From a virus: a DNA stretch of 43,383 bases. Position 1 is the first letter of the stretch. Every line of letters begins with the position of its first letter. Below are positions 1-5,808 of this stretch, one piece after another. Under the pieces are notes generated by a model that did no database searches, had not been told where the DNA came from, and saw only the letters and a program-made list of their open reading frames with translations. The DNA lies in IMG/VR virus record IMGVR_UViG_3300048838_000169, positions 1-43,383 of that record; one strand, written 5' to 3'. The translations under genes and the position numbers were made by a program.

Positions 1-108
1 GGTTGTGACAAGATACAATTTGAAACTTGGAACAATACAGGGTGGGCGTACAGTAATAACAATTGTACTCATTGGATGCCTTTACCGCAAAAACCTTTAA
101 TACCTTAG
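1..108 (+). CDS. DUF551-like protein, C-terminal fragment (5' cut by window edge)
   Basis: The frame is open from base 1 and ends at TAG 106-108. It encodes the last 35 residues of a protein ending in HWMPLPQKP, the typical C-terminus of DUF551 phage proteins, whose function is unknown. Bases 1-101 are identical to 42941-43041, inside the complete gene at 42737-43048, so this is the same gene seen again at the other contig end. The last two residues differ (IP here, MS there) because the two copies diverge at base 102. Confidence 0.8.
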   Translation, partial: GCDKIQFETWNNTGWAYSNNNCTHWMPLPQKPLIP

Positions 109-111
109 ATT

Positions 112-276
112 ATGAAAGAAGCCCTAAACATTAGATTAAATAAAGTAAAAGAAGAGCTTGAAGTTTATCAACAACTAGAACAAGAGGCAAAAGAAAGGTA
201 CGAGAACTGTAAAAAAAATGTTAATGAGATTAAAAAAAGAATTGAGCATTTAGAAAAACAAATAAATAAAAATTAA
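112..276 (+). CDS. small coiled-coil protein, 54 aa
   Basis: Begins MKEALNIRLNKVKEEL and is almost entirely charged helix (E/K rich with heptad-like L/I/V spacing), so probably a short coiled coil. It starts 3 bases after the previous stop. A second allele begins at 43283 and differs at four bases over the first 101 bases, with substitutions I7M and Q20K. Conservation of the frame between the two alleles supports a real gene. Function unknown. Confidence 0.7.
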   Translation: MKEALNIRLNKVKEELEVYQQLEQEAKERYENCKKNVNEIKKRIEHLEKQINKN

Positions 277-300
277 TATGGAACATTGAATATAAAGACA

Positions 301-537
301 ATGAAACTAAACCAACTAACCAAACATTCTTCAATAACAGAAGAAAGATTTTTAGCCTTAGTAGAAGTTAAAGGCGTAGAGATGCTTTGCAGTGTGCTCA
401 AAACTACTAATATAAGCATGGTAGGCACTCCTAGCCATACAAGATTTTCAATAAAAAGATTTGGTAATAAAATCTCTAAAAAAGAAAGAACAGAACTTAA
501 AAAATTGATTGAGGAAAAAATCAATAAATTCACTTAA
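301..537 (+). CDS. hypothetical protein, 78 aa
   Basis: ATG at 301 (MKLNQLTKHSS) is preferred over an in-frame TTG at 286. The protein is basic with a lysine-rich C-terminal helix (KKERTELKKLIEEKINK). I do not recognise a family. It lies in a run of co-oriented small genes that continues from the 3' end of the window. Confidence 0.65.
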   Translation: MKLNQLTKHSSITEERFLALVEVKGVEMLCSVLKTTNISMVGTPSHTRFSIKRFGNKISKKERTELKKLIEEKINKFT

Positions 538-552
538 ACAAAATCAAGCAAT

Positions 553-819
553 ATGAAACTAATAGACAAACTAGAACAAGCCTTAATTAAAGCAGATATT
601 ACCCACGAAAGAAATGGGTGGGAGGAAACTGTGGGCTACAAAAAACCAACAAAAGAAGGCTGGATAGATATAACTATTCCATGTAGCAAAAACAAATCAT
701 TATCTATTCATTTGTTTTTTAAAAACAATGAAAAAGATTTGTCCGATATTCAGGTGTTTGAAAATACACTTGAAACTGTGATTAAATCAACAACTAAAAT
801 AAGCTTATGCCAGATATAA
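553..819 (+). CDS. hypothetical protein, 88 aa
   Basis: Starts MKLIDKLEQALIKADI and contains a WxxxVGYKKP segment and alternating hydrophobic strands (WIDITIP, SIHLFF), suggesting a small alpha/beta fold. Its 3' end overlaps the next gene by 13 bases in another frame, consistent with translational coupling. The bases around its start (AAAATCAA..AATATGAAACTAA) recur at about 1826-1847 inside a non-coding inverted repeat, which looks like a scar of this gene start. No family recognised. Confidence 0.65.
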   Translation: MKLIDKLEQALIKADITHERNGWEETVGYKKPTKEGWIDITIPCSKNKSLSIHLFFKNNEKDLSDIQVFENTLETVIKSTTKISLCQI

Positions 820-1007
820 CAATTTGTACCAACGAGAATTGCCCCCTTTCAAATATTTGTTGGCGTTTTATTTGTCCGCCAAGTAAGTACCAACAAAGTT
901 ATGCGAAGTTTGAACCGCAAGTAGACAAGACAAATTGTGAAATGTATTTCGAAAAGCCAAATAAAGCTATGTGGAGCTCGAATAAAGTACGCCTAACGCC
1001 TGAATAA
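807..1007 (+). CDS. cysteine-rich small protein, 66 aa
   Basis: Five cysteines in an N-terminal CTNENCPLSNICWRFIC pattern (residues about 7-23) plus Cys-44 suggest a small metal-binding knuckle. This pattern occurs in uncharacterised small proteins of Bacteroidota phages and mobile elements. The start overlaps the preceding gene by 13 bases. The C-terminal codons run into the attC-like site: bases 987-997 encode the last residues before the stop. Function unknown. Confidence 0.65.
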   Translation: MPDITICTNENCPLSNICWRFICPPSKYQQSYAKFEPQVDKTNCEMYFEKPNKAMWSSNKVRLTPE

Positions 1008-1043
1008 ACGTCTGCGAAGTTGCGTTTATACTACGTTATTTTT
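987..1043 (+). repeat. compact attC-like site (cassette boundary)
   Basis: Layout: R''-like GTACGCCTAAC (987-997), then a hairpin with arms ATAAACG (1004-1010) and CGTTTAT (1023-1029), then R'-like GTTATTTTT beginning at 1035. GCCTAAC fits the integron R'' consensus RYYYAAC. The end of the site, GTTTATACTACGTTATTTTT, is shared with the site at 5299-5354. The R'' finds only partial complementarity (GGCGTAC, 42505-42511) with the previous cassette start, so this is one of the weaker sites. Confidence 0.5.
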
Positions 1044-1086
1044 AACTAAAATTAAAACATGAAAACAATAATAATTATGGAAAACG
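1035..1086 (+). repeat. 52-bp direct repeat, copy 1 (leader and gene start)
   Basis: Identical over 52 bases to 2565-2616. It begins exactly at the GTTATTTTT of the attC-like junction and runs through the ATG at 1059 into MKTIIIMEN. Sharing that starts at the predicted crossover triplet GTT suggests it was duplicated by cassette recombination or by homologous exchange between cassettes. Confidence 0.9.
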
Positions 1087-1478
1087 AAAACACAAGCATT
1101 CAAAGAAAACTAGGTGAATCTACATTAAATCCAGAAATTACTTTACAAAATGGAATTGTCTTAAAAGTCGGTGAAAAATACACCAAAATAGTATGGGAAG
1201 AGAATAAATTTGTTAAAGTTGTTGCTTTAGGGCAGAAGTGTTTTTTAGGTTTAAATCAATACAGTGAAGATTGTTTGTGGGAAATTGATATGGACTGGCT
1301 ACCTTACAAAGGACCAAAAGTAGGACCTGCAAAACCGCTAAAAGAATATCAAAAATACTACGCAGACAATGGTAACGGTATGTTATTCGTTCAGTATTGG
1401 GCAATTAGACCAAGTAATACTCCCAAAATGAAGTGGTACTCTGAAAGCGAGGCTATTGAGTTAGGATTGACAATTTAA
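1059..1478 (+). CDS. hypothetical protein, 139 aa
   Basis: ATG 1059 gives MKTIIIMENEN; an internal ATG at 1077 is also possible. Both starts lie in the 52-bp repeat whose second copy is at 2565. The product is mainly beta with many aromatic residues (WEIDMDWLPYKGP, VQYWAIRP). No family recognised. It is the first gene after the attC-like site at 987-1043 and is followed after 5 bases by the next gene, so the two are probably co-transcribed. Confidence 0.6.
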   Translation: MKTIIIMENENTSIQRKLGESTLNPEITLQNGIVLKVGEKYTKIVWEENKFVKVVALGQKCFLGLNQYSEDCLWEIDMDWLPYKGPKVGPAKPLKEYQKYYADNGNGMLFVQYWAIRPSNTPKMKWYSESEAIELGLTI

Positions 1479-1483
1479 AATAA

Positions 1484-1783
1484 ATGACTTACTACTTATA
1501 CAATGAATACAATAATCTATTGCTTGTAACAGAAGTACATAGTAATATTGCAAGATTTATTTCTGAGTTTATAGGTTTTGAAGTTAAAAATTCAGAGGTA
1601 AAAGTAAACGTGTTCATGTTTGAGCGATTCTACTTGAGAACTAAGCACATTCACTACTCTTCTGAATACTTAGAAGTAAAAAAAATAATAAACATTGGAG
1701 AAAAGCTTAAAACAAGCGAAATAACACTTAAAGAAGCTCGTAAAGAACTTTATGGTGAAGAATTTAACGTTGAAAAATTATGA
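1484..1783 (+). CDS. hypothetical protein, 99 aa
   Basis: Starts MTYYLYNEYNNLLL, five bases after the previous stop. An N-terminal beta-rich part is followed by a charged C-terminal helix (EITLKEARKELYGEEF). No recognised domain. No clear attC-like site with matching R'' follows it; instead a 17-bp inverted repeat and an orphan right arm are found. Confidence 0.6.
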   Translation: MTYYLYNEYNNLLLVTEVHSNIARFISEFIGFEVKNSEVKVNVFMFERFYLRTKHIHYSSEYLEVKKIINIGEKLKTSEITLKEARKELYGEEFNVEKL

Positions 1784-1793
1784 AAAAAGAGAA

Positions 1794-1866
1794 AATTTGA
1801 AAATTCATCGAGGAGGAAATAAATAAAATCAAATAATATGAAACTAAAACGATGAATTTTCAAATT
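1794..1866. repeat. perfect 17-bp inverted repeat around an abortive gene start
   Basis: Arms 1794-1810 and 1850-1866 are perfect reverse complements (AATTTGAAAATTCATCG). The 39-nt spacer holds an AGGAGG-like stretch and a 5-codon frame ATGAAACTAAAACGATGA at 1839. The spacer resembles the start context of the gene at 553. It may be a transcription-ending or mRNA-stabilising hairpin, or a degraded cassette end. The rest of the 1784-2022 gap holds an orphan attC-like right arm (about 1870-1913, ending GTTAGCGCC at 1905-1913) and a promoter. Confidence 0.6.
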
Positions 1867-1967
1867 ACAAACAAATGCTTGTAGGCATATCTTGAATACG
1901 CGGTGTTAGCGCCAGTTATTTATTTTAATTCTAAATAGTAAATATTTTTAAAATAATTGCTTTTTTA

Positions 1968-1999
1968 TTTGGTAAATGCAATAATGAGTTGTATATTTA
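1968..1999 (+). promoter_or_regulatory. Bacteroidota-type promoter for the 2023 gene
   Basis: TTTG at 1968-1971, a 20-nt spacer, then TATATTTA at 1992-1999 (TAnnTTTG-like with the last base changed). The gene start follows 23 nt later at 2023 with the leader TTAAAACATACAATTATG, similar to other leaders in this genome. Confidence 0.55.
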
Positions 2000-2022
2000 C
2001 ATCATAATTAAAACATACAATT

Positions 2023-2196
2023 ATGAAAACGATAATTTTTAACTCAGAAAAAAAAGCAAAGGTTTACGAAGTAAGAAGTGCAATAGAACAAGGTTGCTAT
2101 AAAGCAAATGAATTGATAAGAACTGTAAAAACTGACAAAGTTGAAAACTTAATAAACGATGGACAATATAAAGAAATTGCAATTGAGGTTAAGTAA
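2023..2196 (+). CDS. small hypothetical protein, 57 aa
   Basis: ATG 2023, TAA 2194-2196. The product begins MKTIIFNSEKKAKVYEV and ends KEIAIEVK; it is charged and mixed alpha/beta. It has its own promoter (1968-1999), which supports expression. Its end overlaps the next gene by 38 bases. Function unknown. Confidence 0.6.
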   Translation: MKTIIFNSEKKAKVYEVRSAIEQGCYKANELIRTVKTDKVENLINDGQYKEIAIEVK

Positions 2197-2362
2197 AATA
2201 GAAAAACAGTTGGACACTTGCAGAACCGAAGTTCTGCAAGATGGCTGGCAAACACAAAGATTTGCAAAGAAAAGCCGTAAATGGGATATTTTAGCACAAA
2301 GAAAAATGCAACTAATACAGAAAATTGAAGATGAACAGACAAACTATAATAGTAATAATTAA
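2159..2362 (+). CDS. small helical protein, 67 aa
   Basis: Starts MDNIKKLQLRLSKIEKQL; predicted almost wholly helical with the block RFAKKSRKWDILAQRK. Proteins with a similar SRKWD..A..K segment are common small proteins of Bacteroidota phages, with unknown role. It overlaps both neighbours (38 bases before, 32 after), a compact coupled trio with 2023 and 2331. Confidence 0.6.
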   Translation: MDNIKKLQLRLSKIEKQLDTCRTEVLQDGWQTQRFAKKSRKWDILAQRKMQLIQKIEDEQTNYNSNN

Positions 2363-2504
2363 GCCGACATTGCAAACAATTGAATGTTGGGGCAATTTAA
2401 AAAAGGCTTGTATCGCTCATGGTTGGGCTTATAATACGTTATCAAAAAGAAAATTGCCTATCGAATATGAAGGCTATCGAATTGAACGATTGCCGTTCTT
2501 ATAA
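2331..2504 (+). CDS. small KxPI-type basic protein, 57 aa (paralogue of 11960-12124)
   Basis: ATG 2331, TAA 2502-2504. After a leader-like N-terminus the product has the pattern NLKKAC...YNTLSKRKLPIEYEGYRIERL. The same layout, NFKKMC...YHSLKGKKFPIEGNKYFI, occurs in the 54-aa protein at 11960-12124. The helix followed by Y-(N/H)-(T/S)-L-x(3)-K-(L/F)-P-I resembles a short helix-turn-helix unit plus beta hairpin found in small flavobacterial phage proteins, so DNA binding is plausible but unproven. Confidence 0.6.
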   Translation: MNRQTIIVIIKPTLQTIECWGNLKKACIAHGWAYNTLSKRKLPIEYEGYRIERLPFL

Positions 2505-2506
2505 AA

Positions 2507-2573
2507 AATCCGCCACTACGCCAAGCCCGAAACCGTTATGCCAATAACAGAATGTTTAATCGAAGTTATTTTT
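2507..2573 (+). repeat. degenerate attC-like junction
   Basis: An attC-like right arm (AAATCCGCCACTACGCC, from 2507) leads to CCGTTATGCC at 2533-2542. A minimal inverted pair AATAAC (2543-2548) / GTTATT (2565-2570) follows directly. No matching left arm lies upstream, so the original site seems truncated. GTTATGCC at 2535 pairs with CATAACGG at 2967-2974, giving a cassette around the 2624 gene. Confidence 0.4.
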
Positions 2574-2616
2574 AACTAAAATTAAAACATGAAAACAATA
2601 ATAATTATGGAAAACG
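2565..2616 (+). repeat. 52-bp direct repeat, copy 2
   Basis: Identical to 1035-1086. Here the copied start codon (2589) opens only a 15-codon frame (MKTIIIMENVNIWKN, stop 2634-2636). That frame overlaps the true start of the next gene at 2624, so it may act as a translated leader for it. Confidence 0.9.
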
Positions 2617-2623
2617 TGAATAT

Positions 2624-2959
2624 ATGGAAAAATTGAAACGTGGAGATAAAATTTATCTCGATAAAAACCAAGAAAAAGAATCTGCCGTAAATTCATATTT
2701 AGATTGTAGAGACGGCATTGTAGAAGTTTATGAATATAATGATTCATCTGGATATGGTTCAAAAACACGATTGTTTTATTGCCAAAATACCAAGCATGAA
2801 TCTGTGAGTATTATTAGACAGATATACATTAACTTTAATAAAGAATGGGTTGAAGAAACAATGGATTTTGATTCTGATTCATTTGAATTTTTAAAGGCAA
2901 TTATCAACGGGAAAGAAGATGTCTTGGGTGGTAAATACTTATTTGTGCGAGATTATTAG
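2624..2959 (+). CDS. hypothetical protein, 111 aa (cassette gene)
   Basis: Starts MEKLKRGDKIYLDKNQ, followed by beta-rich acidic sequence and a C-terminal helix (DSFEFLKAIINGKED). The N-terminal KRGDKIYL looks like the first strand of a small beta-barrel; no family is assigned. It is the only gene of the cassette from 2535 to 2972 and sits behind the second copy of the 52-bp repeat. Confidence 0.6.
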   Translation: MEKLKRGDKIYLDKNQEKESAVNSYLDCRDGIVEVYEYNDSSGYGSKTRLFYCQNTKHESVSIIRQIYINFNKEWVEETMDFDSDSFEFLKAIINGKEDVLGGKYLFVRDY

Positions 2960-2963
2960 CCTT

Positions 2964-3100
2964 GCACATAACGGTTGAGTATAACCGTCAGTTGGCGATT
3001 TAATAGTAATAACTTTCAAAATATAGATAAACATGAATAAGAGTAAAAAATTATCGAATACGCAGAAACCAGCCAATTGCGGTTATACTGTGTTACCTGC
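2964..3100 (+). repeat. long attC-like site with a start codon in the loop
   Basis: R'' GCACATAAC (2964-2972). L'' GTATAACCGTCAGTTGGC (2979-2996). L' GCCAATTGCGGTTATAC (3072-3088). R' GTTACCTGC (3092-3100). L'' and L' pair with one C/T difference and a single unpaired base in L'', the extrahelical-base feature known from attC sites. The 75-nt loop contains the ATG at 3033 that opens the next gene. The size (about 137 bp) is like the long V. cholerae repeats. Confidence 0.65.
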
Positions 3101-3380
3101 CGTTTTTTGTCAGCAGGAAGAAGAATTGATTGCTAATTATATGGGTGAAAAAGCAACAGGAGGCTATCACCAAAGTTGGGATTGGTTAATGCCCGTTGTG
3201 GTAAAAATTAACTCAAATGGCTTTTTCTTCTTTTGGGAAGATTATGTTGTTAGAATATGCCGTTGGAGAGACGGGTCTGGTAGTATTAGCAAAAAAAGTT
3301 TTTTAAAAGGAGAAGATGCTTTTAAAACCGTATATAAATGTGTAGTTGAATTTTTAAAAGAATGTTATCCTGTCTCTTAA
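3033..3380 (+). CDS. hypothetical cassette protein, 115 aa, with attC-encoded N-terminus
   Basis: The conserved part runs from about residue 31 (LIANYMGEK...YHQSWDWLMPVVVKI). This matches small uncharacterised Bacteroidota phage/plasmid proteins of the form FMGxK...YHKSWDWLMPVVEKI. The first 20 codons (MNKSKKLSNTQKP...) lie in the preceding attC-like site, and the crossover GTTACC falls at codon 20/21, so the start was supplied by the neighbouring cassette end. No good ATG lies between the junction and the conserved part except Met-36 inside FMG/YMG. Confidence 0.65.
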   Translation: MNKSKKLSNTQKPANCGYTVLPAVFCQQEEELIANYMGEKATGGYHQSWDWLMPVVVKINSNGFFFFWEDYVVRICRWRDGSGSISKKSFLKGEDAFKTVYKCVVEFLKECYPVS

Positions 3381-3523
3381 AATGGCAGGTAACGGCTACG
3401 GCTATGTGCAGTAGCGGATTTGAAACACAAAACTTAAAATAACAGATAAATTATGATAGTAGAACAAATGTTGAAGAACGCACAAACACCGCTATTGCAT
3501 ATAGCCGATGTTAGCGGTAGTGC
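3379..3523 (+). repeat. long attC-like site with a start codon in the loop
   Basis: R'' AAAATGGCAGGTAAC (3379-3393) complements 14 of 15 bases of its cassette start GTTACCTGCCGTTTT (3092-3106). L'' CGGCTATGTGCAGTAGCGG (3399-3417) pairs with L' CCGCTATTGCATATAGCCG (3489-3507) at 17 of 19 positions, both exceptions being C/T. The next R' GTTAGCGGTAGTGC starts at 3510. The 71-nt loop carries ATG 3453, spaced 36 nt from GATTT exactly as in the site at 2964-3100. Confidence 0.7.
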
Positions 3524-4244
3524 TTTATTTCAAGGCGATTGTTTAGATATTATGCCTTTGATACCTGATAAATCGGTTCAGTTGATTTTGGCTGATTTGC
3601 CATACGGAACGACCGCTTGTAAATGGGACAGTATAATTGATTTGGATTTACTTTGGAAACAATACAAACGAATTATAAAAGATAACGGAGCAATAGTATT
3701 AACAGCTTCACAACCATTTACGACTAAATTGATTAGCAGTAATTACGAAATGTTTGGGTATGAAATTATTTGGCAAAAAGAAAGACCTACAAATTTTATG
3801 TTAGGTAAAAAACAAATATTAAAGTATCACGAAAATATTTTAGTATTTTATAAACAGCAACCAATTTACAACCCTGTATTAGAAGATAAACCTATTGAAA
3901 ATAAGCGTAAAAATAAACCAAGAAAAATGACAAATGCCGTTTATGGAATAAATGAGGGATTGAAATATGCAGAAAGGACTGAAAATGGAGGCATAAAAGA
4001 TTGGAATTATCCGCATTCAATACAATATTTTAGTATGGAAAGAGGATTGCACCCAACCAAAAAACCTTTGGAACTTATGAAATATTTAATATCCACTTAT
4101 ACCAACGAAAACGATATGGTATTAGACAATACAATGGGGAGTGGAACGACTTGTTTAGCAGCCAAAGAACTGAACCGTAAATTTATCGGAATAGAAAAGG
4201 AAGCTAATTATTATGAAATTGCTTGTCGGAGGTGCGGTTTTTAG
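3453..4244 (+). CDS. beta-class DNA methyltransferase (N6-adenine or N4-cytosine)
   Basis: Catalytic motif IV DLPYG is at residues 48-52 and the SAM-binding motif I DNTMGSGTT at about 225-233. Motif IV before motif I is the beta-class order. HPTKKPLELMKYLI precedes motif I, as in phage and restriction-system MTases. Likely role: methylate phage DNA against host restriction; no cognate nuclease gene is nearby. The first 19 codons come from the preceding attC-like arm and the cassette begins at Val-20 (GTTAGC). The conserved fold starts at ALFQGDCLDIM, so the N-terminal 20 or so residues are an extension. Target sequence cannot be told. Confidence 0.88.
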   Translation: MIVEQMLKNAQTPLLHIADVSGSALFQGDCLDIMPLIPDKSVQLILADLPYGTTACKWDSIIDLDLLWKQYKRIIKDNGAIVLTASQPFTTKLISSNYEMFGYEIIWQKERPTNFMLGKKQILKYHENILVFYKQQPIYNPVLEDKPIENKRKNKPRKMTNAVYGINEGLKYAERTENGGIKDWNYPHSIQYFSMERGLHPTKKPLELMKYLISTYTNENDMVLDNTMGSGTTCLAAKELNRKFIGIEKEANYYEIACRRCGF

Positions 4245-4304
4245 CATTACCGCTAACGCCCGTATAAACCATCGTTTTAATGTGGTTTATACCTTGTTAT
4301 AGCC
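4244..4304 (+). repeat. compact attC-like site after the beta-class MTase
   Basis: R'' GCATTACCGCTAAC (4244-4257) is complementary at 13 of 14 bases to the start of its own cassette (3510-3523). The core has arms GTATAAACCA / TGGTTTATAC around a loop with CGTTTTAATG (4273-4282), then R' GTTATAGCC (4296-4304). The core from TAACGCCCG to TTTATAC is identical to that of the site at 5299-5354. Confidence 0.72.
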
Positions 4305-4361
4305 AGTACGGTTTATTAAGCATAAAACTTTAATCGAAGAACTAAAAAAAGAATTTAAAAA

Positions 4362-5294
4362 ATGAGCGTGGGAAAAGAAAAAATAAATGTATTGAGTTTG
4401 TTTGATGGTATTAGCTGTGGGCAGATTGCATTAGAACGAGCTGGAATAAAAGTGGGAAATTACTTTGCTTCTGAAATTGATGAGTATGCTATTGGAATGT
4501 GTAAAAATAATTACCCAAATACAAAACACATAGGAAGTGTATTAGATGTAAAAGCGAGTGATTTACCAAAAATTGATTTACTTATTGGTGGTAGCCCTTG
4601 CCAAGATTTAAGCATAAGTAAAAAGGATGGTAAAGGACTTGATGGGGATAAGAGTGGCTTGTTTTGGGAATATGTAAGATTGAAAAATGAATTGAACCCA
4701 GAATACTTTTTATTAGAGAATGTGAAAAATAAATGGGCTGATGAAATGACAAAAGCCATAGGAGTTGAGCCTATTGAAATAAATTCTGCTGATTTTTGCG
4801 GTGCTAATAGACCAAGATTATATTGGACAAATATACCTATTGGTAAATGGGAAAAGAAAGATATTGTTATTTCCGATATACTTTTTGATGATAGAAATAA
4901 AATATGTAGCGAATACATATTAACAAAAGAACTTTCAAATGAAAGATTAAATAAATGTAATCAAATTGGATTTGTAAAGAAAAACCGACAAGGGAAAAGA
5001 ATTTATGATATAAATGGAAAACACGCTTGTTTAACTGGTAGTAGAGATGCGGGTGGATATTTAACTAATTATATTTATGATGGGAAAATTTGCAGAGAAT
5101 TAAGTGTAACAGAGTGCGAAAGACTACAAACAATACCTGATGGATACACAAAAGGATTTAGTGATACACAAAGATTTAAAGCAATAGGAAATGGATGGAC
5201 TGTGGATGTGATTTCTTTTATTTTTTCTTTTTTGAGAGGGGAAAATTTTTTAAATTATTTTTCTCACGAAAGTTCAATCGAAGCACAAAAGTAG
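4362..5294 (+). CDS. dcm: C5-cytosine DNA methyltransferase
   Basis: Motif I FDGISCGQ (residues 14-21), catalytic motif IV GGSPCQDLS with Cys-80, motif VI LLENV (117-121), motif VIII ANRPRLYWTNI, and C-terminal motifs IX/X including RELSVTECERLQTIPDGYT and FKAIGNGWTVDV. At 310 aa it is short but has all key motifs. SPCQDLS and LSLFDGISCGQ are typical of phage enzymes related to the DNMT3-type group. Likely protects phage DNA from host restriction. It is alone in a cassette whose ends, GTTATAGCC (4296) and GGCTATAAC (5299), are perfectly complementary. About 57 bases of AT-rich leader lie between the junction and the ATG. Confidence 0.9.
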   Translation: MSVGKEKINVLSLFDGISCGQIALERAGIKVGNYFASEIDEYAIGMCKNNYPNTKHIGSVLDVKASDLPKIDLLIGGSPCQDLSISKKDGKGLDGDKSGLFWEYVRLKNELNPEYFLLENVKNKWADEMTKAIGVEPIEINSADFCGANRPRLYWTNIPIGKWEKKDIVISDILFDDRNKICSEYILTKELSNERLNKCNQIGFVKKNRQGKRIYDINGKHACLTGSRDAGGYLTNYIYDGKICRELSVTECERLQTIPDGYTKGFSDTQRFKAIGNGWTVDVISFIFSFLRGENFLNYFSHESSIEAQK

Positions 5295-5298
5295 TATT

Positions 5299-5354
5299 GG
5301 CTATAACGCCCGTATAAACCATCGTTTTAATGTGGTTTATACTACGTTATTTTT
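5299..5354 (+). repeat. compact attC-like site after the C5 MTase, end of the left array
   Basis: R'' GGCTATAAC (5299-5307) is the exact reverse complement of GTTATAGCC at 4296-4304; similarity extends to 13 of the first 14 bases. The core is identical to the site at 4244 up to TTTATAC, then CTACGTTATTTTTT follows. R' GTTATTTTT at 5346 matches the junctions at 1035 and 2565. The lysis gene starts 25 bases after the junction, so this marks the boundary between cassettes and phage core. Confidence 0.7.
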
Positions 5355-5370
5355 TAATTAAATTTGAATT

Positions 5371-5808
5371 ATGAAATATTTCAAAATTGAAGAGCTAGTA
5401 GATAGCACTGTATTTAAGGCTCACGGACAAAACGCTTGGAAATTCATTGATAAAACCTTACTAGATTGCTTATTGGTAGTTAGAGAAGGCTTAGGCAAAC
5501 CTATGACTATTAATAACTGGCACGTAGGCGGTCAATTCTCACAAAGAGGGCTAAGAACTAATATTAGTCCAATGGTTAAAGGTAAGACAAGCCTTTACCT
5601 TTCTGCTCATTTGTTTGGAAAAGCAGTTGATTTTGATGTAGCTGGAATGACTGCCGTACAAGTAAGAGAATGGATAGTTGCTAATGCGGACAAATTCCCG
5701 TGCAAAATAAGGCTAGAGCGAAACATGAACGGTAAGCCTATTAACTGGGTGCATTTGGACACGCTAGCAGGTGAAAACGACGGTAAAGTAACTCAATTCG
5801 ACGTGTGA
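5371..5808 (+). CDS. endolysin, M15-type peptidoglycan peptidase
   Basis: 145 aa. Zinc-peptidase motif SAHLFGKAVDFD gives ligands His-80 and Asp-87, with WVHLD supplying His-128 and Asp-130: the M15 (D-alanyl-D-alanine / L-Ala-D-Glu peptidase) arrangement. NNWHVGGQFSQRGLR (48-62) is typical of Bacteroidota phage members. No signal peptide, so it needs a holin. Followed by TGATG overlap with the next gene and then a spanin-like gene, a lysis cassette. A TAAATTTG box at 5359-5366 sits just before the ATG but may be chance. Confidence 0.85.
   Translation: MKYFKIEELVDSTVFKAHGQNAWKFIDKTLLDCLLVVREGLGKPMTINNWHVGGQFSQRGLRTNISPMVKGKTSLYLSAHLFGKAVDFDVAGMTAVQVREWIVANADKFPCKIRLERNMNGKPINWVHLDTLAGENDGKVTQFDV

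Larger units (their letters stand above)
987..5354 (+). mobile_element. integron-like gene cassette array without integrase (CALIN-like)
   Basis: This stretch holds small genes and two methyltransferase genes separated by attC-like palindromes (987, 2964, 3379, 4244, 5299; a degenerate one near 2541). The cassettes at 2535, 3092, 3510 and 4296 each end in the reverse complement of their own start. That is expected if each arises from a circular molecule with one attC, as in integrons. All sites follow their gene in the same orientation. No integron integrase or other tyrosine recombinase is visible in the window. The array continues across the genome join with sites at 41965 and 42437. Confidence 0.65.
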
